Assembly: GCA_947461175.1 (NCBI GenBank) | Contig: CANHIY010000010.1 | Location: 1-40,692 of the forward strand | From: Bacteriovoracaceae bacterium | GTDB lineage: Bacteria; Bdellovibrionota; Bacteriovoracia; Bacteriovoracales; Bacteriovoracaceae | Direction: 5' to 3' | Length of the DNA: 40,692 bases | In this document: piece after piece, positions 1-8,451 of the stretch | How positions within the stretch are numbered: the first letter of the stretch is position 1 | How the letters are laid out: each line of letters starts with the position of its first letter | Translations under genes and position numbers: made by a program | Notes under the pieces: model-generated | The model's input: the letters and a program-made list of their open reading frames with translations, nothing else | The model's database searches: none | What the model was told of the DNA's origin: nothing

Positions 1-201
1 ATTAACATTGATGGTATCCAGGAAAACCGAACCGAGAAATATGAGTTGTCCTGGTACACTAATACTGGGAAATTCAGTAGCCCAAAAACGTCCATAGATG
101 AGACAGTGGATTATGAGGGGGAGGAGCCAAGTTCACTAACTTTGGTCCTGATTAGAGATGAGCGTGGTGGATTAGATTTTGTCAAGGCCTCTTATCCCTA
201 A
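1..201 (+). CDS. C-terminal end of an unknown protein (5' partial)
   Basis: Frame 1 is open from the first base and ends at TAA 199-201, giving the last 66 residues of a protein whose start lies outside the window. The fragment is polar and acidic with alternating beta-type residues (for example WYTNTGKF and SSLTLVLIRD), which would suit the last strands of an extracytoplasmic beta-sandwich, but no family can be named. Its stop lies only 12 bases before the ATG of the next gene, which points to co-transcription with the EI24-like gene and the glycosyltransferase. The coding call rests on the open frame, the tight spacing and the amino-acid composition; function is unknown. Confidence 0.6.
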   Translation: MNIDGIQENRTEKYELSWYTNTGKFSSPKTSIDETVDYEGEEPSSLTLVLIRDERGGLDFVKASYP

Positions 202-213
202 TATCATGTGGTC

Positions 214-951
214 ATGAACTCTATTTTAAAATCATTTAAGCTTGGTTTAAAGGCTATTTTTAGTGATCCAGTGAATATTCTACTGGCCGTTATTCCTTCA
301 CTCATTTCCTTGTTTCTTTATATTTTCGGGATCATGGCAGTATTGAGTAACTCGGGTGTGTTTTATTCATTTTTTAGGAATAATCTTTATTCATCAGAGT
401 CCGCTGATCTTTTTACCAAAATCCTAACTGCTTTATTAGTTATTTTGATTTTTTTCATCATGAATTGGACTTTCGTTTTAGTCGTAGGAATTATCTCATG
501 CCCGTTCAATTCTTTGCTGTCTCATAGAGTGGAACAAAAAATAGTTCTAGGTCAGGCAATGGGAGAGGAACAAAAAAAAGCAATGAGTGAGATGAAGGTA
601 TCTTTCATGAGGACAATAAAAAATGAGTTAAAAAAGATGATTTTCTTGGCCGTTATGACGGTATTTGTTTTTATCATAAATTTTTTACCATTTTTCTATC
701 CATTAGGAGTTGTGCTTGTGGCCCTGCTTCTGGCAATTCAGTTTTTAGATTATTCCTGGTCTCGTCATCAGTTGTCTTTTTTAGATTGTATGAGAGATGT
801 CGTAGGAAGTTTTTTTACCTATATACTTTGTGGAGGGATATTCTTATCACTCATAAGCATTCCTTTGATAAATGCTTTTGTACCATCCATGGCGACCAGC
901 TTTTTTACAGTGTTATGGTTGAGCCGACAAAATAAAATTCAATTTGTGTAG
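214..951 (+). CDS. EI24/CysZ-like polytopic inner-membrane protein
   Basis: A 245-residue membrane protein. Hydrophobic segments lie near residues 20-45, 70-100, 145-185 and 205-235, and the short motif LDYSWSRHQLSF sits in a loop between the last two. This layout, with a conserved D-Y-x-x-x-R-H type loop, is that of the EI24/CysZ family (PF07264), whose best-known member CysZ takes up sulfate; many relatives have no known substrate, so transport of sulfate is not claimed. Two starts are possible, GTG at 208 and ATG at 214; neither has a good ribosome-binding site, and ATG was chosen. It follows the partial gene by 12 bases and precedes the GT9 gene by 46, so the three probably form one operon. 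Confidence 0.7.
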   Translation: MNSILKSFKLGLKAIFSDPVNILLAVIPSLISLFLYIFGIMAVLSNSGVFYSFFRNNLYSSESADLFTKILTALLVILIFFIMNWTFVLVVGIISCPFNSLLSHRVEQKIVLGQAMGEEQKKAMSEMKVSFMRTIKNELKKMIFLAVMTVFVFIINFLPFFYPLGVVLVALLLAIQFLDYSWSRHQLSFLDCMRDVVGSFFTYILCGGIFLSLISIPLINAFVPSMATSFFTVLWLSRQNKIQFV

Positions 952-997
952 GTACATTTAGCTTGAGAGTTATGATGAATTTGCCGATAATGATTTG

Positions 998-1993
998 ATG
1001 GAAAAAAAGCCTGAAACGAATGTAAAAGTGATTGCCATCAAATTGCCTTATGATCTTCAGGATAGAATCCTGACATTCCCATTTTTACATTCAATCAGTG
1101 AGTATTATCCCAAGGCAGATATCCATTTAATAACCTCAAGGAAGGAAGTGGAGGTACTAAATCTTCTGCCCTTTAAGGCCTATTACCACTTATTCAACGA
1201 AGAAGAGATTAAAACAATTTTTGATATTCATCCCTACACAGCGAATGCAGCCATTTATAATGTGGACCTCTTCATTTCTTTAACAAATTCTTTCTCGGAT
1301 GCAAGTCTTGGGCTCGGCCTTAGAGCAAAAATGAGAGTTGGCTTTTCAGATGATTGGAAAACGCTTCTTCTTACTCACAAGGTAAAAAGACCAATAGGAC
1401 ATCATCTGGTAGAAGACTACATGGTCTTATATGAGCTCATCACTGGTGAGTCTTTTAACCGTAGGCTAAGAGTCAATGCTCGTCCCGTGTCTAAAATTTT
1501 TGAGGACGACATCCCTTATATTGCAATTAATCTTCATCCCTTAAAAGATGCTTCTATAAATGATGATTGGTTTGATTTGATTTCTAAATTTGAAGGAAAA
1601 AAAATTGTCTTTTTCGCATCTGAGGATCAGGTAAAGACACAGCTTTTGATAGAAAACTTCATGAACCTTCTCCCCTCAACAAATACCTATGTCTTCTTTT
1701 ATCACGAAAATTGGATAGAATTGGCCCGAATGCTTTCTTATTCAAGCGGCGTGATAACCTTCTCAGGGGCTGGTGCGGCACTTGCCGCTTATGTGGGGTC
1801 CCGTTCTATTATCCTTTATGAGAATGATGATCCAGACAGAACCGCTCCCTTCTATTTTCTTTCAGATGTAGAGATTATGGGGGCGAGTAATAAACTTTTT
1901 AATGAAGTTATTCAAACCAGAACTGAAAATTTCAGGGTTTCATTTGACATGAGTCAGGTTTACAAAAAAGCATTAGATTTTTTCAGGATCTAG
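998..1993 (+). CDS. GT9 family glycosyltransferase (heptosyltransferase-like)
   Basis: The 331-residue product has the GT-B layout of glycosyltransferase family 9 (WaaC/WaaF/WaaQ type, ADP-heptose donors). The N-terminal half opens with VIAIKLPYDLQDRILTFPFL, matching the family start in which a Lys/Arg-rich strand is followed by a G/D-D loop and 'P-L', and the C-terminal half carries SGVITFSGAGAALAAYVGS followed by IILYENDDPDRTAPF. This resembles the donor-binding 'TxDTGxxHLAAALGxP' element, but the usual D-T-G-x-x-H is F-S-G-A-G-A here. The role is therefore probably sugar transfer in lipopolysaccharide core synthesis, but it may be a divergent or inactive paralogue. The open frame begins with TTG at 995; the adjacent ATG at 998 is preferred. 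It converges on the next gene with three bases between the stops. Confidence 0.72.
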   Translation: MEKKPETNVKVIAIKLPYDLQDRILTFPFLHSISEYYPKADIHLITSRKEVEVLNLLPFKAYYHLFNEEEIKTIFDIHPYTANAAIYNVDLFISLTNSFSDASLGLGLRAKMRVGFSDDWKTLLLTHKVKRPIGHHLVEDYMVLYELITGESFNRRLRVNARPVSKIFEDDIPYIAINLHPLKDASINDDWFDLISKFEGKKIVFFASEDQVKTQLLIENFMNLLPSTNTYVFFYHENWIELARMLSYSSGVITFSGAGAALAAYVGSRSIILYENDDPDRTAPFYFLSDVEIMGASNKLFNEVIQTRTENFRVSFDMSQVYKKALDFFRI

Positions 1994-1996
1994 GGG

Positions 1997-2386
1997 TTAT
2001 TCCGAATATCTTTTGTCTCTATTAAAAATAAAATTGATATTCTTGTTATTGTCTTTAGAGATTACAAAATAACCGAGGTTTGTGTAAGCAAAACATGTAT
2101 TAGATTGTGCAATATCAGTTATGATTGACGTGCAGATGGGATGAATCTTAATAACCATTTCACCATTACGACAGAAGAGTTTTGATTGCGTGAGAAAATT
2201 GAGAGAGAGGGTCACCAGTTCTGAATCAAGATAATCCTTTGCGTGTGGCCATTCATCAGATGCAAGTTGGTGAAGACCGGAATGTCGATTGTAGGGCAGA
2301 AGTTTATTTAGGCAGGTGATTTCCTGAGAAAAGCCTGTTACTGACGAAGCTAAAAAGAATATCCCAGACAACAAGAGCTTTTTCAT
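1997..2386 (-). CDS. Small secreted protein of unknown function
   Basis: A 129-residue protein with a clear Sec signal peptide (MKKLLLSGIFFLASSVTGFS, cleavage likely near residue 20). The mature part has four cysteines (C25, C72, C85, C98 approximately), which suggests disulfides in the periplasm or outside the cell. I do not recognise a family. It lies between the convergent GT9 gene and the valS terminator, so it is probably transcribed on its own; a weak -10-like TAAGAT occurs about 20 bases upstream of the ATG. A purine-rich AAAGGTAG precedes the start. Coding status is supported by the signal peptide, start context and the tight fit between neighbours. Confidence 0.65.
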   Translation of the reverse strand: MKKLLLSGIFFLASSVTGFSQEITCLNKLLPYNRHSGLHQLASDEWPHAKDYLDSELVTLSLNFLTQSKLFCRNGEMVIKIHPICTSIITDIAQSNTCFAYTNLGYFVISKDNNKNINFIFNRDKRYSE

Positions 2387-2429
2387 ATTCTACCTTTTTT
2401 TATCTTATGCTAGCACAAATACACTAATG

Positions 2430-2470
2430 AAAAACTAGGCAAGTTTGGAGCGTCAATGACTCCAAACTTA
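2430..2470 (-). terminator. Rho-independent terminator of the hisS-valS operon
   Basis: AAGTTTGGAG (2441-2450) and CTCCAAACTT (2460-2469) form a perfect 10-bp inverted repeat with a 9-base loop. Read on the minus strand it begins within the valS stop codon and is followed, after GCCTAG, by five T residues, as expected of an intrinsic terminator with a slightly displaced U tract. On the plus strand no T run follows, so it should act only on valS transcripts. Confidence 0.75.
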
Positions 2471-5134
2471 CATAAAACTTTCCAGGATGTTTGTAAGAGA
2501 TTTAATTTTATCTTGAAACATTCGTGCTTTTTCTTGAACCTCAGTTCTCACTTCTTCTGGAGCATTGTTCATAAAATTTTGATTGTTTAATTTTGATTCA
2601 ACTTTTTTATACTCATTCTGGGTTTTTTCCATATCCTTCTTTATCCGATTCACTTGTTCAGTTAGATCAATTAATCCTTCAAGGGGAATAAAAATTTCAC
2701 TGTGAGCTGTTGCCAGAGAAGCCGACTTTTTTGGTCTCTCATTTTCTTTGTTTCTGATAGTTCCAGACTTTACGTTGGCAAGATCCTTAAGGAAATGACG
2801 AGACTCAAAAATAAATTTGGCAAGATCTTTGTTATCGGTAAAAAGACGTACATCAACTTCATCTTTGGGTTTTAAATTCACCGAGGATCGGATGTTACGA
2901 ATTCCAGTCGTAACATCAATGAATTTCGACATCATGTCTCTGACTTCATCATTTTCGAGAGCTGGATCGAATTCAACGTAATCCTGAGTAGCAAGAAGGT
3001 TCGATTCATTTTTTTCAAGATGAGACCAAATCTCTTCTGTGATGAAGGGAACAATGGGGTGAAGAAGATTAACAATTTTTTTAAAACAGTACTTAAGCAT
3101 GGTGGCCCGAGTAACTTTTGCGTTTTCATCTTCTCCATAGAGAATGTTTTTTGAAAGCTCAATGTACCAAGAACAAAATTTATCATAGACGAAGGCGTAT
3201 ATAACGGCACTGGCGTCGTCAAAACGATAAAGATCAAAGGACTCAGACATTTGCTTGGAAACAGTATTTAGTTCTGCGAGGATCCATTTATCATGAAGGT
3301 GCCACTTGGATTTTACTGGAAGTTCATCTTGTGCTTTATCAAGATAAGGGTAAATAAATCGAAAGGCATTCCATAGTTTGTTTACAAAATTTCGATATCC
3401 TTCAATCCGTTCAGGATCAAGATTAAGATCTCTATTGTAACCAGAGCCTGCGGCCAGGGTGAACCTCATGGCATCTGCACCATATTGGTTAACCATGTCC
3501 AAAGGATCTATGCCATTACCTAAAGATTTACTCATCTTTCGACCTTGCTTATCCCTGACGATGGCGTGAATGTAGGTGTGTTTGAAAGGGGCCTTTCCGG
3601 TAACTTTCATTCCCATCATCATCATCCGAGCAACCCAGAAAAAGATGATATCAAAGCCAGTGATGAGAGTTGAATTGGGATAAAATTTATCAAACCCTTT
3701 TTCCTCCATGGCCTTCTCATCAGGCCAACCCAGAGTTGACAGAGGCCATAGACCTGATGAGAACCAAGTGTCTAGTACATCAGGATCCTGAAAAATGTCC
3801 GTATCTCTGCACTCAACACAGTGATCAGGAGTTTCTTCAGCGGCCCATTTATGGTGACAGTGCCTACAATAGTAAACTGGAATCTGATGACCCCACCATA
3901 ATTGTCTTGAAATACACCAATCTTTAGGATTTTTTAGCCATGAAAAATAAGTATTCTCCCAACCTTTAGGGAAGAAAGTCATCTCACCACTTTCAACGGC
4001 CTTGAGTGCCACTTCACTCATCGTTGTCGTATTAAGAAACCACTGCTTTGAAACCATGGGCTCCACAATTTCATCAGATCTTTGACCGTGCCCAATCGGA
4101 TGGACGTGATCTTTTTTATCTATTAAAGCCCCAAGCTCAGTTAAAATCCTCTCCACTTCCGCACGTGCGTCCTTTGGCTTCAATCCTTCAATTTCTGGAG
4201 CATTATTATTGAAAGTGCCGTCTTTATTTAAAATATTAATAATAGGAAGAGCATTTCTTTTGCCAATTTCAAAGTCATTAAAGTCATGTCCCGGAGTGAC
4301 TTTCAAGCATCCAGTCCCTTTTTCAATGTCAACATGCTCATCTCCAATAATAGGAACTTCGCGGTTACATATGGGAATAATGGCAGTCTTACCAATAAGA
4401 TCCTTAAAGCGTTCATCTTGAGGATTTACTGCTACAGCGGTGTCTGCAAAAAGAGTCTCAGGGCGTGTCGTGGCGATAATCAGTTCGGTATTTGGCTCTT
4501 CTTTTACTTTATACTTCAAATAATAAAAAAATCCTTTAATTTCTTTGTGCTCAACTTCAGCATCAGAGATGGCACTTTGAAGAATAGGATCCCAGTTTAC
4601 AATATAGTCTGATTGATAAATGAGGCCTTCATTAAAAAGCATTACAAAAAATTTTCTTACTGCTTTATTTGGGATTTCATCAAGCGTGAAAGTTGAGTAA
4701 TCCCAATCGCAGGATATTCCCATCTTTTTTTGCTGATTAACTATTTCACTACCGTATTCTTCTTTCCACGCCCAGACTCGTTTTAAAAAATCATCACGAC
4801 CAAGATCATGACGGGTTTTCTTTTCTTGTTTCCAGATAAGTTTTTCTACCACAGCTTGAGTAGAAATCCCTGCATGATCCGTTCCCGGTATCCAAAGAGT
4901 CTCGTAACCTTTCATCCTCTTATAACGGATGAGAGCATCCTGAGTGGTTGCATCAAGCGCGTGACCCATGTGTAGCTTACCAGTAACATTTGGTGGAGGC
5001 ATAAGAACAGTGAATGTTTCTTTCTTCTTCCCAGGCTTGGGTTTAAAGCACTTATGTTTAAGCCACTCGGAATACCACTTGTCTTCAGCAGACTTAGGGT
5101 CAAAAGTTTTAGGTAAGTTGTTCTCAGTTTCCAT
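2468..5134 (-). CDS. valS: Valine--tRNA ligase (ValRS)
   Basis: The 888-residue class I synthetase charges tRNA-Val with valine in the cytoplasm. The HIGH box appears as PPPNVTGKLHMGHAL (about residues 46-60) and the KMSKS box as GRKMSKSLGN (about 530-540). Between them lie the CP1 editing domain (ATTRPETLFADTAVAVNP) and a cysteine pair cluster (YYCRHC and HCVEC) that probably binds zinc. The C-terminal 65 residues form the charged coiled coil typical of bacterial ValRS, beginning near EGLIDLTEQVNRIKK. Length matches the family. The ATG at 5134 lies one base after the hisS stop, so the two synthetases are translated from one message. The stop codon forms the first base pairs of the terminator stem. 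Confidence 0.98.
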   Translation of the reverse strand: METENNLPKTFDPKSAEDKWYSEWLKHKCFKPKPGKKKETFTVLMPPPNVTGKLHMGHALDATTQDALIRYKRMKGYETLWIPGTDHAGISTQAVVEKLIWKQEKKTRHDLGRDDFLKRVWAWKEEYGSEIVNQQKKMGISCDWDYSTFTLDEIPNKAVRKFFVMLFNEGLIYQSDYIVNWDPILQSAISDAEVEHKEIKGFFYYLKYKVKEEPNTELIIATTRPETLFADTAVAVNPQDERFKDLIGKTAIIPICNREVPIIGDEHVDIEKGTGCLKVTPGHDFNDFEIGKRNALPIINILNKDGTFNNNAPEIEGLKPKDARAEVERILTELGALIDKKDHVHPIGHGQRSDEIVEPMVSKQWFLNTTTMSEVALKAVESGEMTFFPKGWENTYFSWLKNPKDWCISRQLWWGHQIPVYYCRHCHHKWAAEETPDHCVECRDTDIFQDPDVLDTWFSSGLWPLSTLGWPDEKAMEEKGFDKFYPNSTLITGFDIIFFWVARMMMMGMKVTGKAPFKHTYIHAIVRDKQGRKMSKSLGNGIDPLDMVNQYGADAMRFTLAAGSGYNRDLNLDPERIEGYRNFVNKLWNAFRFIYPYLDKAQDELPVKSKWHLHDKWILAELNTVSKQMSESFDLYRFDDASAVIYAFVYDKFCSWYIELSKNILYGEDENAKVTRATMLKYCFKKIVNLLHPIVPFITEEIWSHLEKNESNLLATQDYVEFDPALENDEVRDMMSKFIDVTTGIRNIRSSVNLKPKDEVDVRLFTDNKDLAKFIFESRHFLKDLANVKSGTIRNKENERPKKSASLATAHSEIFIPLEGLIDLTEQVNRIKKDMEKTQNEYKKVESKLNNQNFMNNAPEEVRTEVQEKARMFQDKIKSLTNILESFM

Positions 5135-5135
5135 T

Positions 5136-6443
5136 TTAAATATCCTTAATTTTCACAATTGATTCAGTCTTATTGATGAGGTCCTTGATTCTAACTTCAT
5201 TGTTTTTGAGTTCTTCTTCTCCAATAAAACAAATTTTAGAAATGTTCTTTTTTTCTGAATAACTAAATATTTTTTTTGGTTTTGCCTCACCAAAAAAAAG
5301 TTCAGTTTTATGATTTTTTGACCTAAGTTTTGATGCCAACTCTGAAGCACACTTTTCTGCTTCTGGAACTAAATAGGCAACCAGATATTCAAGTTTTGCC
5401 TTACTAAAATCTGGGAGAAGATGATGTGTTGTTAGAAAGTCTGTGAGAGGGACCTCTCCTAATCCAATTCCCACTCCTTCGAGGGATGGTTCATTGAAAA
5501 TTTGCAAAAGATTAGCGTAAGAGCCACCTCCAGCAATGGCCCTTCTATTCTCTGGTGATTTATCAAAAATTTCAAAAACAATTCCCGTATAGTAATCAAG
5601 GCCTCTCACAATAGAGGGGTCAAATTTTACATAATCACCCAGACCTAGATCTTCAAGAGTTTTAAAAATTGAATAGAGGGGAGCGACGTTATCATTCACG
5701 GAGACAGGTGCTGCAGTTTTTGAATGATAGAAATCAGCAATAAATGATTTTATGTCATCTATCGTATTTAATTGAACAAACCTTTCAAAAATAACAGCTT
5801 TAGCCTCATCATTGGTGATATTTTTTACCTCAGAACTAAATTTATCTGATGGCATTTTGTTTTTTGCATCAACAAGTTTGTAAAGTTTTTTAGTCGACAC
5901 ATCATCTAAGCTTATGAGTCCTTCAAAAACTAAATCAACAAACCTTCTATCGTTAATAAGAACTTCAAAATGTTCGTGAGTGGCCCCAAAACTTCTCAGA
6001 AGGGAGACCGCCATCTGAATAATTTCTGCCTCTCCAAATTGGCCTGCACCAAAAATATCTGCATTGTATTGCCAAAACTCCCTTAATCTTCCTCTTTGAG
6101 GTTTCTCATATCTCATGAGATTAGGAATCGAAAACATGCGGATAGGTTTGGGAACTTCACGATGAATTTGCGCCACCATTCGTGCAAGACTGGGGGTCAT
6201 CTCAGGTCTGATGGCAACTTCCCTGTTTCCTCTATCTGTAAATGAATAGATCTGTTCATTAATTAATTCTTCACCAGATTTCGCCCTATAAAGTTCAACT
6301 TCTTCTAGGAGTGGACCGTCGTATGGTTCGTAGCCATAAAGTTCTGAGACTTCTTCCATTTTTTTAAAAATATACTGACGAGTCCTCATTTCCTTTGGAA
6401 AAAAGTCTCTGGTACCACGGTAAGGGGATTTGGTAAGACCCAT
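5136..6443 (-). CDS. hisS: Histidine--tRNA ligase (HisRS)
   Basis: A 435-residue class II synthetase. Motif 2 is RYEKPQRGRLREFWQYNADI (residues 111-130), and the HisA box is RGLDYYTGIVFEIF (280-293) with the catalytic Arg280. The anticodon-binding domain occupies about 345-435. The second His-specific motif, usually GGGRYD, reads GGGSYA here (305-310), losing the Arg and Asp; the flanking sequence is otherwise normal. The gene begins 'MGLTKSPYRGTRDFFP', as HisRS proteins do, and AAAGGA lies six bases before the ATG. It is the first gene of the hisS-valS operon. It belongs to the RGRLREF type found in archaea, eukaryotes and several non-proteobacterial lineages more than to the E. coli type (this subtype placement is from memory). 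Confidence 0.96.
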   Translation of the reverse strand: MGLTKSPYRGTRDFFPKEMRTRQYIFKKMEEVSELYGYEPYDGPLLEEVELYRAKSGEELINEQIYSFTDRGNREVAIRPEMTPSLARMVAQIHREVPKPIRMFSIPNLMRYEKPQRGRLREFWQYNADIFGAGQFGEAEIIQMAVSLLRSFGATHEHFEVLINDRRFVDLVFEGLISLDDVSTKKLYKLVDAKNKMPSDKFSSEVKNITNDEAKAVIFERFVQLNTIDDIKSFIADFYHSKTAAPVSVNDNVAPLYSIFKTLEDLGLGDYVKFDPSIVRGLDYYTGIVFEIFDKSPENRRAIAGGGSYANLLQIFNEPSLEGVGIGLGEVPLTDFLTTHHLLPDFSKAKLEYLVAYLVPEAEKCASELASKLRSKNHKTELFFGEAKPKKIFSYSEKKNISKICFIGEEELKNNEVRIKDLINKTESIVKIKDI

Positions 6444-6542
6444 AAATGTCCTTTTAAGTTTTAGTCCAATTTATAAGACCTGAAACTCAAGAATTACGAA
6501 TGAATCTCTATCATACACTTAGTCGCACGTTGTGGCATAGTG

Positions 6543-7406
6543 TCATGGAGTGTTTTGATCAATCTCTTTTGTGACTTCATCTGAGAGAGGACTTAGGTCA
6601 TCTGGAGAAACATTTTGGATTTCCTGTAAGGCCCTCTTTTTTTCAATTTTTGATTCCTGATCTAGGGAGCCTGAGTCTATATCGCTTTGCGTTTCCTTGG
6701 GGGAGACTCGAGGCTTTAGCTCTACCAAATGAGCGGGGATATTAAAAATTTGAACTTTCGTTTCACCGGATGAGGCACTGGATAATTGCTTAAACAGTAG
6801 AGACCTTTGGTTTAATGATTGAAGTATGATCCACGAAACTTTTTTTGTGAGTTTATTAAATTCTTCAGGATTTAAACTTAGCATCTTATCTATCCATGGC
6901 ACGAGAAAGATCAGGTAACGTTCAAAACGTAGGGCCTGTGGCTTGTAAGAACCAGAGAAGTGAGTGGCATTAAAATTTTTTTCAGAAATTAAATTCATCG
7001 CCTCTCTATGTTTAAGTTCTGCCAAAATAGATTCCCAGATCCATTGAGAAAAACTTGAAAGTTTTGGTTGTTTGTTCTGAAAGTCTTTTTCAAGATGTGA
7101 GATTAAAGTTTTATTGATCGGATGAGTGTTAAATTTTTTATGTTTATATTCCAGAGTATGTTTTATGACTTCGGACTTCATTAAAAGAAAGATGTGTTCT
7201 TTTCCTAGGAGTCCCAGATTTTCATTAAGGTCTTTGCATAAATCGATGATTTTCATCTTTTCTTGAGGGGAAGAGATGTTTCCTTTTAAGGATTCAAAGA
7301 GGTGATTAAACTCCAGAGGAACCCGGTCATTGACGGTTTTAAAATCTTTGTCAAAACTCAAAGAAAATGCAGAAAAAGTTAAGATGAAAAATAAATTAAA
7401 TATCAA
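6543..7406 (-). CDS. Secreted protein of unknown function, TTG start
   Basis: A 287-residue protein with an N-terminal signal peptide (MIFNLFFILTFSAFSLS) and a polar, helix-rich mature part; the last 60 residues are acidic and low in complexity (KETQSDIDSGSLDQESKIEKK in part). No family recognised. The start is TTG, supported by a strong GAGGAGG six bases upstream and by the signal peptide that follows; there is no in-frame ATG at a better place. It overlaps the end of the preceding gene by 11 bases, and a 7-bp hairpin covers both the ribosome-binding site and the start codon (see 7404-7422), so its translation is probably coupled to the gene before it. It is the last gene of the 12326-6543 transcript. 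Confidence 0.7.
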   Translation of the reverse strand: MIFNLFFILTFSAFSLSFDKDFKTVNDRVPLEFNHLFESLKGNISSPQEKMKIIDLCKDLNENLGLLGKEHIFLLMKSEVIKHTLEYKHKKFNTHPINKTLISHLEKDFQNKQPKLSSFSQWIWESILAELKHREAMNLISEKNFNATHFSGSYKPQALRFERYLIFLVPWIDKMLSLNPEEFNKLTKKVSWIILQSLNQRSLLFKQLSSASSGETKVQIFNIPAHLVELKPRVSPKETQSDIDSGSLDQESKIEKKRALQEIQNVSPDDLSPLSDEVTKEIDQNTP

Positions 7407-8451
7407 GAGGTGCCTCCTCTTGAGTCGGATTTGCCTTTAATTTATCTTCTCTTAGATCAGAATGACCTTCTAGGACATAAAATTCTCCTCTAAAAGGAAT
7501 CATCACTCTTCCATCCATTTCAATTATTTGGGATACATTTTTTAAATTTGAGAGGACTTCCAATTTTTGATCTTTTAAATTAATTTTTGCCGCTTCCGTA
7601 GTTCTATGATTGATTTCGGAATTTTGATCTGTGGTCTTTATAAAATAAATGTGATCTTTGAGGCAGATCATATTGCCATTATCACCATTGACTGATTCAT
7701 AGAGCATTGTAAATCCACTGAGCTCTTCAGTCTCTGAAGTTTTAGAAAGTTGAATCTGGGAATTTCTAAATAATCCTTCATAAGGGAATTCTCCAAAACC
7801 GAGATAGTCTACCCCCCTACAAATTTCAATCTTTGTCCCTTTGTGAGGACTTTTATAGAGGATTGTGCTGTTTTGTGTGATGAAATTGAATGAGACGATG
7901 GCGGAATGACCAGATTCATTTACATCCGAATAGACAACACTCTGAGAATTGACCATCTGAATTTCAGGTGTAAAGAATGGATTTAATTCTTGTGTGGGTT
8001 TAATTTCGTATTTTTTTTCTGTCATAAGATTTTGAAGATGAATAATTTTTTTAGATAAGTCAAAGTAACTTAACCACTCATCACTCAGATGAAGTTTAGG
8101 ATTTTTTCCTTGACCAATTTTTCGAGGGAGAGAGTTGCCGTAATCAACTACAAAAATTTCATGATTTTTTAGAAAACTTAAGTCAGATTGACTATTGGGA
8201 ATAGATTCTATAATGAGACGTTTTTTGGCAGAACTTCCAGTGATTCGGAAGTCATTATTGAATTTTTCATTCAAAACATCTGTGCTTTTAAAGTCACTTA
8301 CTAGGGCGAGTAAGCCAGGCTTCTTTTGAAGGTAAGTGATCCTGCCATTATAGCTTACGTATCGGAGCGTATCACTGGAGTGTTTAGTGAGGAACGCGGG
8401 AAGCTCAGCTGCGTTCAGAGATAAAATAAAAAATAAATTAATCCAGAGCAT
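7396..8451 (-). CDS. Secreted beta-rich protein of unknown function
   Basis: A 351-residue product with a short signal peptide (MLWINLFFILSLNAAELP). The mature part is rich in short beta strands separated by polar turns, for example RLIIES, EIFVVDYG, SVVYSDV, HIYFIKTTD and EFYVLEGH, in a spacing that recalls a beta-propeller such as the TolB-type fold, but no diagnostic motif is visible. It overlaps the upstream gene by 14 bases and the downstream one by 11. The chain of overlaps shows that the three secreted proteins are made together; they may work in one periplasmic or extracellular process. The ribosome-binding site is weak, again consistent with coupling. Confidence 0.68.
   Translation of the reverse strand: MLWINLFFILSLNAAELPAFLTKHSSDTLRYVSYNGRITYLQKKPGLLALVSDFKSTDVLNEKFNNDFRITGSSAKKRLIIESIPNSQSDLSFLKNHEIFVVDYGNSLPRKIGQGKNPKLHLSDEWLSYFDLSKKIIHLQNLMTEKKYEIKPTQELNPFFTPEIQMVNSQSVVYSDVNESGHSAIVSFNFITQNSTILYKSPHKGTKIEICRGVDYLGFGEFPYEGLFRNSQIQLSKTSETEELSGFTMLYESVNGDNGNMICLKDHIYFIKTTDQNSEINHRTTEAAKINLKDQKLEVLSNLKNVSQIIEMDGRVMIPFRGEFYVLEGHSDLREDKLKANPTQEEAPLDI
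7404..7422 (-). promoter_or_regulatory. Hairpin covering ribosome-binding site and TTG start
   Basis: CAAGAGG (7404-7410) and CCTCTTG (7416-7422) are a perfect 7-bp inverted repeat with a 5-base loop. In the minus-strand mRNA the 5' arm plus the first loop bases contain the GAGGAGG ribosome-binding site and the 3' arm ends exactly with the TTG start codon of the gene at 6543-7406. The site should be closed unless ribosomes finishing the upstream gene open it. Confidence 0.55.
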
